64,000 nt of DNA from Trinickia sp. Y13 (GTDB lineage: Bacteria > Pseudomonadota > Gammaproteobacteria > Burkholderiales > Burkholderiaceae), in assembly GCF_029522115.1 (NCBI RefSeq), contig NZ_JAKWFK010000016.1, positions 1 through 64,000 on the forward strand. The letters run 5' to 3'. Position 1 is the stretch's first letter, and each line of letters opens with the position of its first letter. The position numbers and the translations under genes are program-made. Below the pieces are notes generated by a model. It saw only the letters and a program-made list of their open reading frames with translations. It did no database searches and was not told where the DNA came from. This document shows, piece after piece, positions 46,586 through 56,776 of the stretch.

Positions 46586-47965
46586 ATGCCACATGCCCTG
46601 ATTGTCGAAGACGATCCCAATAGCTTGTCCGGCCTCAACGCCATCGTCGCCGCGGACGGCTTTTCCGTCGACACGGCCGCCACGCTCGCCGAGGCGCGCG
46701 CAGCGCTGACGCGCTTCATCCCCGATGTCGTGCTGATCGACCTCAATTTGCCCGACGGCAGCGGGCTCGAGCTGCTGCACAATTTGCCGGCTCAACCGGA
46801 CGGCGTCGTCCCCGTCATCGTCATGACGGGCAATGCAACGGTCGAAAGCGCCATCGAAGGATTGCGCCACGGGATTTGGGATTATCTGCTCAAGCCCGTC
46901 AATATTCCGCGTCTGCGTAGCTTGCTTGCGCGCATCCCCCGCCCGTACGAGTTGACCGAGGAAGTGCAAACGCTGCGCACGACGTTGCGCCGGTTGGGCC
47001 GTTTCGGGCCGATGATCGGCCGCAGCAATGCGATTCAACATGTCTACGACTCCATCGAACGCCTTGCGCCCACCGAGTCCGCCATGCTCATTTGCGGAGA
47101 AGCCGGAACCGGAAAGGAAGTCGCGGCGCGCACGCTGCATGAGATGAGCCGCCGGCGCAAAGGCCCGTTCGTGGTGTTCGACTGCCGTGCGTTCGCTCGA
47201 GATCCCGCTAGCGAGCGGGGGCTCGACAGCATACTGTTCGGGCAGGAAAGCGCCATCCCCGCAATCGAGCGGCGCGAGCCGGGCCTGTTCGAGCAAGCGG
47301 CCGGAGGCACGCTCTTCTTGGACGAAATCGCCGAGCTGCCGTTGCCGCAACAAGAAGCGTTATTGCGCGCGCTCGATTCGCAAACGTACATGCGCGTGGG
47401 CGGCAGCAATCAAGTCAGCGTCGATTGCCGCATCGTCGCAGCCTCGCGCAAGCCCGCCCGCGACGCGGTAGCGCAGGGTATCTTGCGCGAGGACTTATGG
47501 CTGCGCCTGGACGCGGCGTCGATCGCGCTGCCGCCTCTGCGCGAGCGCGACGACGATGCCGTGCTAATTGCGGAGGCACTCGTCGACGAACTCAACCGTG
47601 AAATCAACGCGAGCGGACTCGCCACGGTGAACAAACGCATCGGGTCGAATCTCGTGCGTGAGTGCATGAGCTACGATTGGCCCGGCAACGTGCGCGAATT
47701 GCACGAGCGCGTGCGGCGTGCCTATAACGCATCGGGCGAAATCGTCGATTCGCTGCGCGCAGATGAAACGAACGGATCGACGGGGCGGCGTTTGAATGGA
47801 GGCAGCGTGCAAGTGACCGTCGGCACGCCGCTGTCCGACGTGGAAGACTTGTTGATTCGCGCCACGCTAGACGCTGTGGGCGGCACGCGTCATCGCGCCG
47901 CCACGCTGCTCGGCATTAGCCCGAAGACGCTCTACAACAAGCTGCAGCGGATGAAGATGGCCTGA
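46586..47965 (+). CDS. NtrC-like response regulator lacking the GAFTGA loop
   Basis: 459 aa. Receiver domain (residues 1-115) with phosphoacceptor Asp52, Thr81 and Lys103. AAA+ domain (about 140-380) has Walker A GEAGTGKE (171-178), Walker B GGTLFLDEI and arginine fingers in LREDLWLRL (301/307), then WPGNVREL. The GAFTGA loop that contacts sigma54 is replaced by FGQESAIPAIERREPG (218-233). A Fis-type HTH ends the protein (RHRAATLLGISPKTLYNKLQ). It probably acts without sigma54. No histidine kinase lies adjacent. Confidence 0.88.
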   Translation: MPHALIVEDDPNSLSGLNAIVAADGFSVDTAATLAEARAALTRFIPDVVLIDLNLPDGSGLELLHNLPAQPDGVVPVIVMTGNATVESAIEGLRHGIWDYLLKPVNIPRLRSLLARIPRPYELTEEVQTLRTTLRRLGRFGPMIGRSNAIQHVYDSIERLAPTESAMLICGEAGTGKEVAARTLHEMSRRRKGPFVVFDCRAFARDPASERGLDSILFGQESAIPAIERREPGLFEQAAGGTLFLDEIAELPLPQQEALLRALDSQTYMRVGGSNQVSVDCRIVAASRKPARDAVAQGILREDLWLRLDAASIALPPLRERDDDAVLIAEALVDELNREINASGLATVNKRIGSNLVRECMSYDWPGNVRELHERVRRAYNASGEIVDSLRADETNGSTGRRLNGGSVQVTVGTPLSDVEDLLIRATLDAVGGTRHRAATLLGISPKTLYNKLQRMKMA

Positions 47966-48095
47966 CACCGGGCGCGGGCGCGGCGCGGGCGACCTCCTCG
48001 CCCACGCCTCATCGAACCTCATCTTTTGAACTAAGAGCCCTGCCCAGCGCATCACGCCGTAGATGGCGCTTGTCGGCGGGAGGCCCTACCCCCGC

Positions 48096-49124
48096 TCAAC
48101 CCAACGTCGCGCGCATTAGGGCCAGGGCGTCTCGGTACACCGGCCGGTCGGTCAGTTTGCGCCAGCTCGGCGCAGCGCCGCGCGGGCGCAATTGCTTGAT
48201 CCGGCGCACGCTTTCTTTCGACGGCGTATATCTCAGTTCGTCGAGCACCGCCTCTGCGGCGTCGGGCTGATTGCAGATGAGCACCATATCGCAACCGGCC
48301 TGAAGCGCGGCCTGCGCCGCTTGCGTCAATGTGCCGCCCACCCGCGCGGCTTCCATCGACAGGTCGTCGCTGAAAATTGCGCCGGTGAAGCCCAATTTGC
48401 CGCGCAAGATGTCTTGGAGCCAAATGCGTGAGAACCCCGCCGGCTTCGCATCGACTTTCGAGTAGATCACATGCGCCGGAATGACGGACGAGAGCGCCAT
48501 GCCGAGCCAGTCATAGGGCATGACGTCCTCGCGCAAAATAACGTCGAGCTCGCGCTCGTCCACCGGCAGCGCCACGTGCGAATCCGCCGCGGCGAACCCA
48601 TGCCCCGGAAAATGCTTGCCGCAATTGCTCATGCCGGCCAGCGCCAAGCCATGGTTCAGACTCTTGGCGAGCAGCGTGACCACGCGCGGGTCGCGGTGGA
48701 ACGCGCGATCGCCTATCACCGCCGAACGCCCGTAATCGAGATCGAGCACGGGCGTGAAACTCAAGTCCACGCCGCACGCCCGCAATTGCGCGGCAAGCAC
48801 GTAGCCCGTCGCCGTGGCGACCTTGGTCGCCAACAGCACGTCACGGTCCCATAGCTCGCCAAGACGCCGCATTGCCGGTAGCACTGTGAAGCCATCGGTG
48901 CGAAAGCGCTGCACGCGCCCGCCCTCGTGATCCACGGCGATCAGCAGATCGTCGCGCACGTCGCGAATGGCATCGGTCAGCGCGATCAGTTGCCCGCGGC
49001 TCTCGTAGTGACGCGCGAACAAAATGACGCCGCCCGTCATCGGGTGCGATAGGCGGCGAAGGTCATCGTCAGTGAGGACGGGCCCCTTGACGTCGAGCAT
49101 CACCGGTCCGGGAGATTTTTTCAT
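48096..49124 (-). CDS. nagZ: Beta-N-acetylglucosaminidase NagZ
   Basis: 342-aa cytosolic GH3 enzyme of muropeptide recycling; it removes GlcNAc from GlcNAc-anhydroMurNAc peptides. The motifs GGVILFARHYESRGQLIALT, AVDHEGGRVQRFR, the GKHFPGHG loop with AADSHVALP (catalytic His/Asp dyad) and ILRGKLGFTGAIFSDDLSME (nucleophile Asp) are all present. The start MKKSPGPVMLDVKGPVLTDD at 49124 matches the family. Confidence 0.95.
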   Translation of the reverse strand: MKKSPGPVMLDVKGPVLTDDDLRRLSHPMTGGVILFARHYESRGQLIALTDAIRDVRDDLLIAVDHEGGRVQRFRTDGFTVLPAMRRLGELWDRDVLLATKVATATGYVLAAQLRACGVDLSFTPVLDLDYGRSAVIGDRAFHRDPRVVTLLAKSLNHGLALAGMSNCGKHFPGHGFAAADSHVALPVDERELDVILREDVMPYDWLGMALSSVIPAHVIYSKVDAKPAGFSRIWLQDILRGKLGFTGAIFSDDLSMEAARVGGTLTQAAQAALQAGCDMVLICNQPDAAEAVLDELRYTPSKESVRRIKQLRPRGAAPSWRKLTDRPVYRDALALMRATLG

Positions 49125-49202
49125 CGAAGAATGGGAGAAGAAAAGACGAAGTATCGAGGGCCGAATGCACGCCACCCTCCGCTCTGGGCGAGGGCTGGCC
49201 GG

Positions 49203-49616
49203 TCAGGTTGCGGGCGTCGCCGTCTCGGTTTCGGCGATGACGAACGCCACGGCGTAATCGCGCTCGTCGGTGATGCTCACGCGCGCAGTGATGCCGCGCG
49301 CCGCGAGCCATTCGGCCAGTTCACCCGAAGCCTTCACCACGGGTTTGCCGCTCGCCTCGTTCAGCGTTTGCAGCGCGCGCCAGGTCATCGGCCAATGCAT
49401 CCCTAGCCCGATTGCCTTGGAGAACGCTTCCTTGGCCGAAAAACGCGTCGCCAGAAAAGCGAGACCGCGCGCCTGTGAGCGCGCGTTGCGCGCATGGTAG
49501 ACGCGCAGCTCGTCCGGTCCGAGCACCTTTTCGGCGAAGCGCCCGTCCGTGCGCGACATCACTGCCGCGACGCGACTGACCTGGACGATGTCAGTGCCGA
49601 TACCGTAGATCGCCAT
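49203..49616 (-). CDS. acpS: Holo-[acyl-carrier-protein] synthase
   Basis: 137-aa phosphopantetheinyl transferase that activates AcpP with Co[21 protein letters not shown] gives Mg-ligand Asp9, and [20 protein letters not shown] gives the second Mg ligand Glu. It follows pdxJ by 17 bases, the classic pdxJ-acpS pair. Confidence 0.96.
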   Translation of the reverse strand: MAIYGIGTDIVQVSRVAAVMSRTDGRFAEKVLGPDELRVYHARNARSQARGLAFLATRFSAKEAFSKAIGLGMHWPMTWRALQTLNEASGKPVVKASGELAEWLAARGITARVSITDERDYAVAFVIAETETATPAT

Positions 49617-49633
49617 GCGTATGCCGTATAGGG

Positions 49634-50398
49634 TCAGTGTAGCGCGCCAAGACGCGCGGCCACCATGATGGCCTTCATCTCGCGCACCGCGTTATCCCAC
49701 CCCGCAAAGATCGCATGCGCGACGATCGCGTGGCCGATGTTCAATTCGACAATGCCTTCGATCGCCGCGATCTGCTGCACGTTCGTGTAGTGCAGGCCGT
49801 GGCCGGCGTTGACCTTCAGGCCGAGCGACACGCCCAATTGCACGCCGCGCACGATGCGCTCGTACTCGCGCTGCTGCTCGGCTACGTCGTGCGCTTCGGC
49901 GTAACGCCCCGTGTGCAGTTCGATGACGGGCGCGCCCGCTTCGTGCGCAGCACGAATCTGCGCCTCGTCGGCATCGATAAACAGCGAAACGCGCGAACCG
50001 GCATCGGCCAGTTGCCGGCAAGCGGCGCGCACGGCTTCGAAGTGGGCCGTCACGTCCAACCCGCCTTCGGTCGTCAGTTCCTCGCGCTTTTCCGGCACGA
50101 GACAAACATCGTGAGCGTGCACATCGCAGGCGATATCGAGCATTTCCCGGGTAACCGCACACTCGAGGTTCATCCGCGTGGACAGTTGCGTGCGCAGCGA
50201 GCGGACGTCGGCGTCGACGATATGACGGCGGTCTTCGCGCAAATGCAGCGTGATCGCGTCGGCGCCGGCCGCCTCGGCGGCAAGCGCCGCACGAATCGGA
50301 TCGGGATAGCGCGTGCCGCGCACGTTGCGCAGGGTGGCGACGTGGTCGATGTTGACGCCGAGTTCGATGACGGTCGGCGACGTCAAAAAGAAGCTCAT
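49634..50398 (-). CDS. pdxJ: Pyridoxine 5'-phosphate synthase
   Basis: 254-aa TIM-barrel enzyme that condenses 1-deoxyxylulose 5-phosphate with 3-amino-2-oxopropyl phosphate to [43 protein letters not shown] and [18 protein letters not shown] are diagnostic. ATG at 50398 overlaps the recO stop by 4 bases (ATGA), indicating translational coupling. Confidence 0.96.
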   Translation of the reverse strand: MSFFLTSPTVIELGVNIDHVATLRNVRGTRYPDPIRAALAAEAAGADAITLHLREDRRHIVDADVRSLRTQLSTRMNLECAVTREMLDIACDVHAHDVCLVPEKREELTTEGGLDVTAHFEAVRAACRQLADAGSRVSLFIDADEAQIRAAHEAGAPVIELHTGRYAEAHDVAEQQREYERIVRGVQLGVSLGLKVNAGHGLHYTNVQQIAAIEGIVELNIGHAIVAHAIFAGWDNAVREMKAIMVAARLGALH

Positions 50399-51336
50399 AG
50401 GTTCTGCAGATCGAGAAGAATTTGGCGGGTAGCGAGCGGCGCACCGCCAAGATAAGTGTTGAGCAAGAAGCGCATCAGCGTTTTGCTTTGCGCGACGGTC
50501 TGGGCACGATGGTAATCGTCCCGCTCCATGTCGAGCAACGTCTGCCCCGATATGACCGGCCAATGCGCGGGCAAGTCGCTCGTGGCCTCGCGCACCCCGC
50601 GCTCGGGATCGAACACGTAGCGGCCCTCGGGCGTCACCGGTTTGCGCGCCACGGTGCGATCGAGCGCCATGGCGTAACCGGTCTCGCGCAGCAGCACCCG
50701 CTCGAACGAACGCAGGACCTGCACGGGCGGCTCATCGTGCGCAAGGCGCGTGAGCGTGACGACGTAGTGATGAAACAGTTGCGGATGGGCGTCTTCGCGC
50801 GCGCAGAACTTCACTAGCAGTTCATTGACGTAAAAGCCGCAGAGCAGCGCGTCGCCCGTCAACGGCAGCATGCCGCCGACCCACTCGGCCCCGGTCAACG
50901 TGCGCATCTCCGATTTGCCCGACCACGACATCGACAACGGCTGAAACGTCTGCAACACGCCGCGCAACGCCGAGTGCGGGCGCTTCGCCCCTTTCGCGAC
51001 GAGTGCCAGGCGGCCGTGATCGCGCGAGAAGACGTCGATGACGAGGCTCGTTTCGCGATAAGCGTAACTGTGAAGAACGAAGGCCGGCTGCTCCGCAATG
51101 CGAAGCGACGGCTCGCGGGCGACGCGGCGCTCGCGCGCCGGCATGCCCTCCTCGGCTTCGTTCCCTTGCGCTCGACGCGTGCGTCGACGCTCCTTCGCGT
51201 GAGGCTCCGTCGAGGTCGATCTGGCCGACGCGGCGCGGCGCTTGGCCGCACCGTGCCGATTGGCGTCTTCGTCGGTTTCGTCGTCGACGCGGTGAAGCGT
51301 CACCGCCTCGTCGCGGATCCCGTCATTCGTACCCAT
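50395..51336 (-). CDS. recO: DNA repair protein RecO with basic N-terminal extension
   Basis: 313 aa. The OB-fold starts at about residue 75 ([40 protein letters not shown]) and is followed by the helical domain with [20 protein letters not shown]. RecO loads RecA with RecR. The first ~75 residues are Arg/Ala/Glu-rich and not part of the core fold. ATG at 51336 overlaps era by 14 bases; an internal ATG at 51144 preceded by GAGGAGG would drop most of the extension. Confidence 0.88.
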   Translation of the reverse strand: MGTNDGIRDEAVTLHRVDDETDEDANRHGAAKRRAASARSTSTEPHAKERRRTRRAQGNEAEEGMPARERRVAREPSLRIAEQPAFVLHSYAYRETSLVIDVFSRDHGRLALVAKGAKRPHSALRGVLQTFQPLSMSWSGKSEMRTLTGAEWVGGMLPLTGDALLCGFYVNELLVKFCAREDAHPQLFHHYVVTLTRLAHDEPPVQVLRSFERVLLRETGYAMALDRTVARKPVTPEGRYVFDPERGVREATSDLPAHWPVISGQTLLDMERDDYHRAQTVAQSKTLMRFLLNTYLGGAPLATRQILLDLQNL

Positions 51337-52225
51337 AGGCACGCAGCCCGGCTTCGTTGTCGGCCCAGCCGCTCTTCACTTTGATGAAGGTTTCGAGATA
51401 AACGGGACCGTCGAAGAGCTTCTCCATATCGAGGCGCGCTTCGGTGCTGATCTGCTTGAGCTTGGCGCCCTTGTGGCCGATGATCATCGCCTTGTGAGCA
51501 TCCCGGTCGACGAGGATGGTTGCGAAGACGCGGCGCAGGCGCCCTTCCGTTTCGAACTTGTCGATGAGCACCGTGCTCGTGTACGGCAATTCGTCACCGG
51601 TCCAGCGAAACACCTTCTCGCGCAGGATCTCGGCGGCGAGGAACCGCTCGCTGCGGTCGGTCAGATCGTCTTCGCCGTAAATGGGAGCGCCCTCGGGCAG
51701 GTACGGCTTCACCGTCTCGAGCAAATGCTTGACGTCTTCGACACGCTTGGCCGAAAGCGGCACGATCTCCTTGAACTCGCGCAACGTGCCCATGCGCTGC
51801 AAGAACGGATAGAGGGTCTTTTTGTCGCTGACACGATCGAGCTTGTTGACGACGAGCAGCAGCGGCGCCGAGGGCGGAACGAGATCGAGCACCTTCTGAT
51901 CGTCGGGGCCGAAGCGCCCGGCTTCGATCACGAACAGCACGACATCGACGGCCGTCAGCGTCGACGTGACGGCGCGATTCAACGAGCGGTTGAGCGCGCC
52001 GCTGTGCTGGGTCTGAAAGCCCGGCGTATCGACGAAGATGAACTGAGCATCCTCGAACGTGTGGATCCCCGTAATGCGATGACGCGTCGTCTGCGCCTTA
52101 CGCGAGGTGATGCTGATCTTCTGACCGACGAGCGCATTCATCAACGTCGATTTGCCGACGTTGGGGCGGCCGACGATGGCGACCATGCCGCAGCGAAAGC
52201 CGGAGGAAGTGGGGGTATCGATCAT
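51323..52225 (-). CDS. era: GTPase Era
   Basis: 300-aa 16S rRNA-binding GTPase. G1 [17 protein letters not shown]3 DTPGF, G4 NKLDRV and G5 SAK are visible, then a C-terminal KH domain ([20 protein letters not shown]). It sits between rnc and recO in the standard rnc-era-recO order. Confidence 0.97.
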   Translation of the reverse strand: MIDTPTSSGFRCGMVAIVGRPNVGKSTLMNALVGQKISITSRKAQTTRHRITGIHTFEDAQFIFVDTPGFQTQHSGALNRSLNRAVTSTLTAVDVVLFVIEAGRFGPDDQKVLDLVPPSAPLLLVVNKLDRVSDKKTLYPFLQRMGTLREFKEIVPLSAKRVEDVKHLLETVKPYLPEGAPIYGEDDLTDRSERFLAAEILREKVFRWTGDELPYTSTVLIDKFETEGRLRRVFATILVDRDAHKAMIIGHKGAKLKQISTEARLDMEKLFDGPVYLETFIKVKSGWADNEAGLRAYGYE

Positions 52226-52289
52226 GCGGGACTGGCGGTTCGGGAAGAGGCGGCGCGGCGCACGCGCGGCGCCGGGGACGCTAACAAGA

Positions 52290-53525
52290 TCATGGGTGAT
52301 CGGGCTCCGGCGCGCGCGCACGCGCGGCGCCGGCTATGTCGGAGACCAGCTCCGCTTCGCCGCCTGAGACGGCGCCGCCGCTCATCGACGTTTTCACGCC
52401 GGCGCCCGGTTCGGCTTTGCCCTGCAAGTCTGCCTTGGGCGCGGGGGCATCGAGCCTGGCATCGGGTTTGCCATCGGACTTTGCTTCAGTCCGGCTCACC
52501 GGCTCGTCGACCTTTGCAGCGGCCGCATCGGGCTTGGCCGCATGAGCGTCGGGCTTACCGGACGCTTCCGCCTTCCCAGGCGCTTCTTGCGCACGCAGCA
52601 CGCCCTTGTGCTCGACATGCGCCGCGCGAATCATGGCCGGCGGCACGTTCACGGCGCCACGTTCGGCGGCTTCGGCTGCCGAACCGGCTTTCGCGACATC
52701 GCCGCGCCCCGCTTTGTCCTTCTCGGCCTTGCGCTCCGGCGCCCTCAGATCGAGCGCCGCTTGAATGCCCTTGACGCCCGGCACGACCTCGGGCTCGCCC
52801 GTCTTGGCCGCCCGCGCACCGCGCGATCGCTTCGGTTTCGTTTCGAGCGCCGGTTGCACCAACATCACTTCGTCCAATGCCTTTTTGGCCGCAGCCTGCT
52901 CGGCGGCGCGCCGGCTCGCGCCCGAGCCCGACACTTTCACGTCGAGTTTGGGCACCGTGCATTCGACCTCGAACTGCTGATTGTGGGCCGCACCGTGCGT
53001 CGCCACCACGGTATAGGTGGGCAACGCGATCTTGTGCCCTTGCAGATATTCCTGCAGCAGTGTCTTGGAATCCTTGCCGAGCGTGCGCGGATCGATGTGA
53101 TCGAGGATCGGCACGTACAAACGCTTGATGACCGTCTGCGCGACATCGAAACCGCCATCGAGGAAGATCGCCCCGAGGATAGCCTCGAACGCATCGGCGA
53201 GGATCGACGGCCGCCGGAAGCCCCCGCTGCGCAGTTCTCCTTCGCCGAGCCTGAGCGAATCGGAGATATTGAGGGCCTGAGCAATTTCGTACAGGGACTG
53301 CTGTTTCACGAGGTTGGCACGAACGCGGGACAGATCGCCTTCGTCCAATTTGCCGAATCGCTGATACAAAAGCGCAGCCACCGCGCAATTTAGAACGGAA
53401 TCGCCCAAAAATTCGAGCCGTTCATTGTGCGAGGCACTGTGACTGCGATGAGTTAACGCCTGGCGCAACAATTCCGCATTGCGAAATTCGTAGCGCAACC
53501 GGCTTTCCAGCGGAGATAGCGGCAT
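52290..53525 (-). CDS. rnc: Ribonuclease III with long C-terminal extension
   Basis: 411 aa. The RNase III domain carries the signature [20 protein letters not shown] and the second metal motif [17 protein letters not shown]; a dsRNA-binding domain follows (to about residue 235). The remaining ~175 residues are a low-complexity Ala/Lys/Pro/Asp-rich tail absent from E. coli RNase III (226 aa); such tails are usual in Burkholderiaceae. It processes rRNA and structured mRNAs. Confidence 0.94.
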   Translation of the reverse strand: MPLSPLESRLRYEFRNAELLRQALTHRSHSASHNERLEFLGDSVLNCAVAALLYQRFGKLDEGDLSRVRANLVKQQSLYEIAQALNISDSLRLGEGELRSGGFRRPSILADAFEAILGAIFLDGGFDVAQTVIKRLYVPILDHIDPRTLGKDSKTLLQEYLQGHKIALPTYTVVATHGAAHNQQFEVECTVPKLDVKVSGSGASRRAAEQAAAKKALDEVMLVQPALETKPKRSRGARAAKTGEPEVVPGVKGIQAALDLRAPERKAEKDKAGRGDVAKAGSAAEAAERGAVNVPPAMIRAAHVEHKGVLRAQEAPGKAEASGKPDAHAAKPDAAAAKVDEPVSRTEAKSDGKPDARLDAPAPKADLQGKAEPGAGVKTSMSGGAVSGGEAELVSDIAGAARARAPEPDHP

Positions 53526-53654
53526 GTGCAGAGTATAACGCGCGCGCCTTACCCGACGGTTTGCGGGGGCAAGGCGCGAAAAACATAGCGAGCTGGGGGT
53601 GTGTCAGCGTCGACGATGGCGAAGACGGCGCGCAAGCGGAACGCCCGCCTGCGC

Positions 53655-54548
53655 TCAGTTGAACGAACCGATGCGTTTCAGATTGCTGAAGTTCATCCAA
53701 ACGAAAAACGCGCGGCCCACGATGTTGCGATCGGGCACGAAGCCCCAGTAGCGGCTGTCGGCGCTGTTGTCGCGGTTATCGCCCATCATGAAGTAGTGCC
53801 CTGGCGGCACCTTGCAGACGACGCCCGCGCTGTTGTACGAGCAGTTGTCGCGATACGGATAGTCTTCGGCGCCGATCACGAACGGCGGCACGGCCGGGTT
53901 GTTCAAAATGCCATGCTTGCGCCCGTCGAGCGACTCCTCGAATTGCTTGGCGTAGCCGATGCGCTCTTCGTCGAAGTAATCGGGCAGCGGCGTTTCAGCA
54001 ATGCTCTTGCCGTTGATCGTCAGACGCTTGTTCTCGTAAGCAACGACGTCGCCCGGCAGGCCTACCACGCGTTTGATGTAATCGACCGATTCGTCCTTCG
54101 GATAGCGGAAGACGACGACGTCACCGCGTTGCGGCGTTCGGCCCTGCGTGATTTTCGTATCGGTGATCGGCAAGCGCAGGCCGTACTCGAACTTGTTGAC
54201 GAGGATGAAATCGCCGACGACCAGGGTGGGCACCATCGAGCCCGACGGGATTTTGAACGGCTCGACCACGAACGAGCGCACGAGGAACACGACAAGGATG
54301 ACGGGGAAGAAGCTGGCAGTGTATTCGAGCCACCAGGGCTGGCGCAGCTTCTCGTCGCGTAGCCGTGCGCGCGTTTGCGGCGCGTTTTCGTCGGCGAAGC
54401 GCTCGCCGATGCGGGCCTGTTGTCGGTCGAACTCCTCGACGGCGGCCTCGGCCGCTCGCCGTCTTTGCGGCAGAAACACCAATTTATCGGCAACCCACGC
54501 AATGCCCGTCAACACGACGAGCACAAAAAGAATCAGCGCAAAGTTCAT
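53655..54548 (-). CDS. lepB: Signal peptidase I
   Basis: 297-aa inner-membrane serine protease. Two membrane segments (ALILFVLVVLTGIAWVADKL and EYTASFFPVILVVFLVRSFV) precede the catalytic Ser in KIPSGSMVPTLVVGD and the catalytic Lys in DYIKRVVGLPGD, then YFMMGDNRDNSADSRYWGFV. It follows lepA by 15 bases. The usual small DUF4845 gene between lepB and rnc is absent; 129 non-coding bases remain. Confidence 0.96.
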   Translation of the reverse strand: MNFALILFVLVVLTGIAWVADKLVFLPQRRRAAEAAVEEFDRQQARIGERFADENAPQTRARLRDEKLRQPWWLEYTASFFPVILVVFLVRSFVVEPFKIPSGSMVPTLVVGDFILVNKFEYGLRLPITDTKITQGRTPQRGDVVVFRYPKDESVDYIKRVVGLPGDVVAYENKRLTINGKSIAETPLPDYFDEERIGYAKQFEESLDGRKHGILNNPAVPPFVIGAEDYPYRDNCSYNSAGVVCKVPPGHYFMMGDNRDNSADSRYWGFVPDRNIVGRAFFVWMNFSNLKRIGSFN

Positions 54549-54563
54549 GTAAGAGAGGTCCTG

Positions 54564-56357
54564 TTATTTGTCTTCGACGCGCAAGATCGCGAGGAAAGCC
54601 TCTTGCGGAATCTCGACGGACCCGACCTGCTTCATTCGCTTCTTGCCTTCTTTTTGCTTTTCCAACAGCTTCTTTTTACGCGTGATGTCGCCCCCATAAC
54701 ACTTCGCGAGCACGTTCTTGCGCAGCGCCTTGATGTTTTCGCGCGCGATGATGTGCGCGCCGATGGCAGCTTGAATCGCGACGTCGTACATTTGGCGCGG
54801 AATGATCTCGCGCATCTTGGCCGCCACTTCCCTGCCGCGGTATTGCGATTGCGACCGGTGGACGATGACCGACAACGCATCGACTTTGTCGCCGTTGATC
54901 AGCATATCGACCTTGACGACGTCCGACGGACGATATTCCTTGAACTCGTAATCCATCGACGCATAGCCGCGAGACACCGATTTGAGCCGGTCGAAGAAGT
55001 CGAGCACGATCTCGGCCATCGGGATCTCGTAGGTGAGCTGCACCTGGCGGCCGTGATACTGCATGTTGATTTGGTTCCCGCGCTTTTGCGTGCAGAGCGT
55101 GATGACCGAACCGACATAGTCCTGCGGCATGTACAGGTTCACGGTGACGATCGGCTCGCGGATCTCCTCGATCCTCGACGGATCGGGCATCTTCGCCGGG
55201 TTTTCGACCATGATCGTCGTGCCGTCGCGCTGCACGACCTCGTACACGACGGTAGGCGCCGTGGTGATGAGGTCCATGTCGAACTCGCGCTCGAGCCGCT
55301 CCTGCACGATCTCCATATGCAAGAGACCGAGGAAGCCGCAGCGAAAGCCGAAACCCAACGCTTGCGACACCTCGGGCTCGTATTGCAGCGATGCGTCGTT
55401 CAGCTTGAGCTTTTCGAGCGACTCGCGCAACGCGTCGTATTGATTGGCCTCGACGGGATAAAGGCCGGCGAACACCTGCGGCTTGACTTCCTTGAAGCCG
55501 GGCAACGGCTCTTGCGCCGGACGCGCGGCGAGCGTGACCGTATCGCCCACTTTCGCCGCCGTGAGTTCCTTGATGCCGGCGATGATGAAGCCCACCTGCC
55601 CCGCCGCGAGCTGCTCGAGGTCTTTCGACTTCGGCGTGAACACGCCGATGTGCTCGACCGGATACTGCGCGCCCGTGGCCATGAGCTTGATCTTGTCTTT
55701 CGGGCGCAGCGTGCCGTTCACGATGCGCACGAGCATCACGACGCCGACGTAGTTGTCGAACCACGAATCGATGATGAGCGCCTGCAGGGGCGCCGCGGGA
55801 TCGCCCTTGGGCGGCGGCACCTTCACGATCAGCGCTTCGAGCACGTCCTCGACGCCCAGGCCCGTCTTCGCGCTGCAGCGCACGGCGTCGGCCGCGTCGA
55901 TGCCGATGACGTCCTCGATCTCGGAGATCGCGTTCTCGGGGTTGGCCGCGGGCAGATCGATCTTGTTGAGCACGGGCACGACCTCGACGCCGAGCTCGAT
56001 CGCGGTGTAGCAATTGGCGACCGTCTGCGCCTCGACGCCCTGGCTCGCGTCGACGACGAGCAGCGCGCCCTCGCAGGCCGAGAGCGAGCGGCTGACTTCA
56101 TAGGAGAAATCGACGTGGCCCGGCGTGTCGATGAGGTTCAAGTTGTAGATCTTGCCGTCGCGCGCCCGATAGTGGAGCGCGGCCGTTTGCGCTTTGATGG
56201 TGATGCCGCGCTCGCGCTCGAGATCCATCGAGTCGAGCACTTGCGATTCCATTTCGCGGTCGGACAAGCCGCCGCACAGTTGGATGATGCGATCGGCGAG
56301 CGTCGACTTGCCATGGTCGATGTGGGCAATAATCGAGAAGTTGCGTATGTGATCCAT
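54564..56357 (-). CDS. lepA: Elongation factor 4 (LepA)
   Basis: 597-aa ribosome-associated GTPase. G1 is [20 protein letters not shown], switch [23 protein letters not shown]4 [11 protein letters not shown]. The C-terminal LepA-specific domain contains [20 protein letters not shown] and ends near [20 protein letters not shown]-like sequence. It is upstream of lepB, same operon. Confidence 0.97.
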   Translation of the reverse strand: MDHIRNFSIIAHIDHGKSTLADRIIQLCGGLSDREMESQVLDSMDLERERGITIKAQTAALHYRARDGKIYNLNLIDTPGHVDFSYEVSRSLSACEGALLVVDASQGVEAQTVANCYTAIELGVEVVPVLNKIDLPAANPENAISEIEDVIGIDAADAVRCSAKTGLGVEDVLEALIVKVPPPKGDPAAPLQALIIDSWFDNYVGVVMLVRIVNGTLRPKDKIKLMATGAQYPVEHIGVFTPKSKDLEQLAAGQVGFIIAGIKELTAAKVGDTVTLAARPAQEPLPGFKEVKPQVFAGLYPVEANQYDALRESLEKLKLNDASLQYEPEVSQALGFGFRCGFLGLLHMEIVQERLEREFDMDLITTAPTVVYEVVQRDGTTIMVENPAKMPDPSRIEEIREPIVTVNLYMPQDYVGSVITLCTQKRGNQINMQYHGRQVQLTYEIPMAEIVLDFFDRLKSVSRGYASMDYEFKEYRPSDVVKVDMLINGDKVDALSVIVHRSQSQYRGREVAAKMREIIPRQMYDVAIQAAIGAHIIARENIKALRKNVLAKCYGGDITRKKKLLEKQKEGKKRMKQVGSVEIPQEAFLAILRVEDK

Positions 56358-56509
56358 TCAGGGCCGATCAAGCGAAAAAGGCGCGCTCGTACGACTGCGG
56401 AGCACGCCTTGTAAGTACGTGAAAAACCGGGCTATTTTAGCCGAAGTGGGCCTTGGCCGGGACATTTTGCGGTGCGGGCGGCCGATGCGCGCGCACGCGG
56501 CGGGCGCAC

Positions 56510-56776
56510 TCACGCTGCGCGCGTGGCCAACGCAGCACGCACGCGTTCGACATCGAGGCGGTAACGGCTCAACTCGACGCCCTCGTACACGAGCACGGGC
56601 ACGAGTTCGTCGTAGCGTTCGACCAGCGCCGGGTCGGCGTCGACGTCGAGCACTTCGACGCTCGCCCCGAAAGCGCGCGCGAGCGGCTCGAGCTCAGTCA
56701 ACATCTCCTCGCAAAGATGGCACCAAGAGCGCGAGTAGAGCGTCAGCGACGGCGCTGCGGGGGCCGTATTTTTCAT
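56510..56776 (-). CDS. Glutaredoxin-like protein coupled to mucD
   Basis: 88-aa thioredoxin-fold protein of the DUF836/glutaredoxin type: LTLYSRSWCHLCEEMLTELE has a CxxC (Cys-His-Leu-Cys) active site and VPVLVYEGVELSRYRLDVER the cis-Pro segment. The ATG overlaps the mucD stop by 4 bases (ATGA), so the two are translated together. A role in envelope redox stress is suggested by context only. Confidence 0.85.
   Translation of the reverse strand: MKNTAPAAPSLTLYSRSWCHLCEEMLTELEPLARAFGASVEVLDVDADPALVERYDELVPVLVYEGVELSRYRLDVERVRAALATRAA

Noticed and set aside
53526-53654. Possible DUF4845 gene between lepB and rnc
   Set aside because: Only 129 bases are present and no frame on the minus strand matches the family, so no gene is called.
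54375-56414. 679-codon frame opposite lepA
   Set aside because: Same explanation; LepA on the minus strand accounts for the region and the frame has no recognisable motif.
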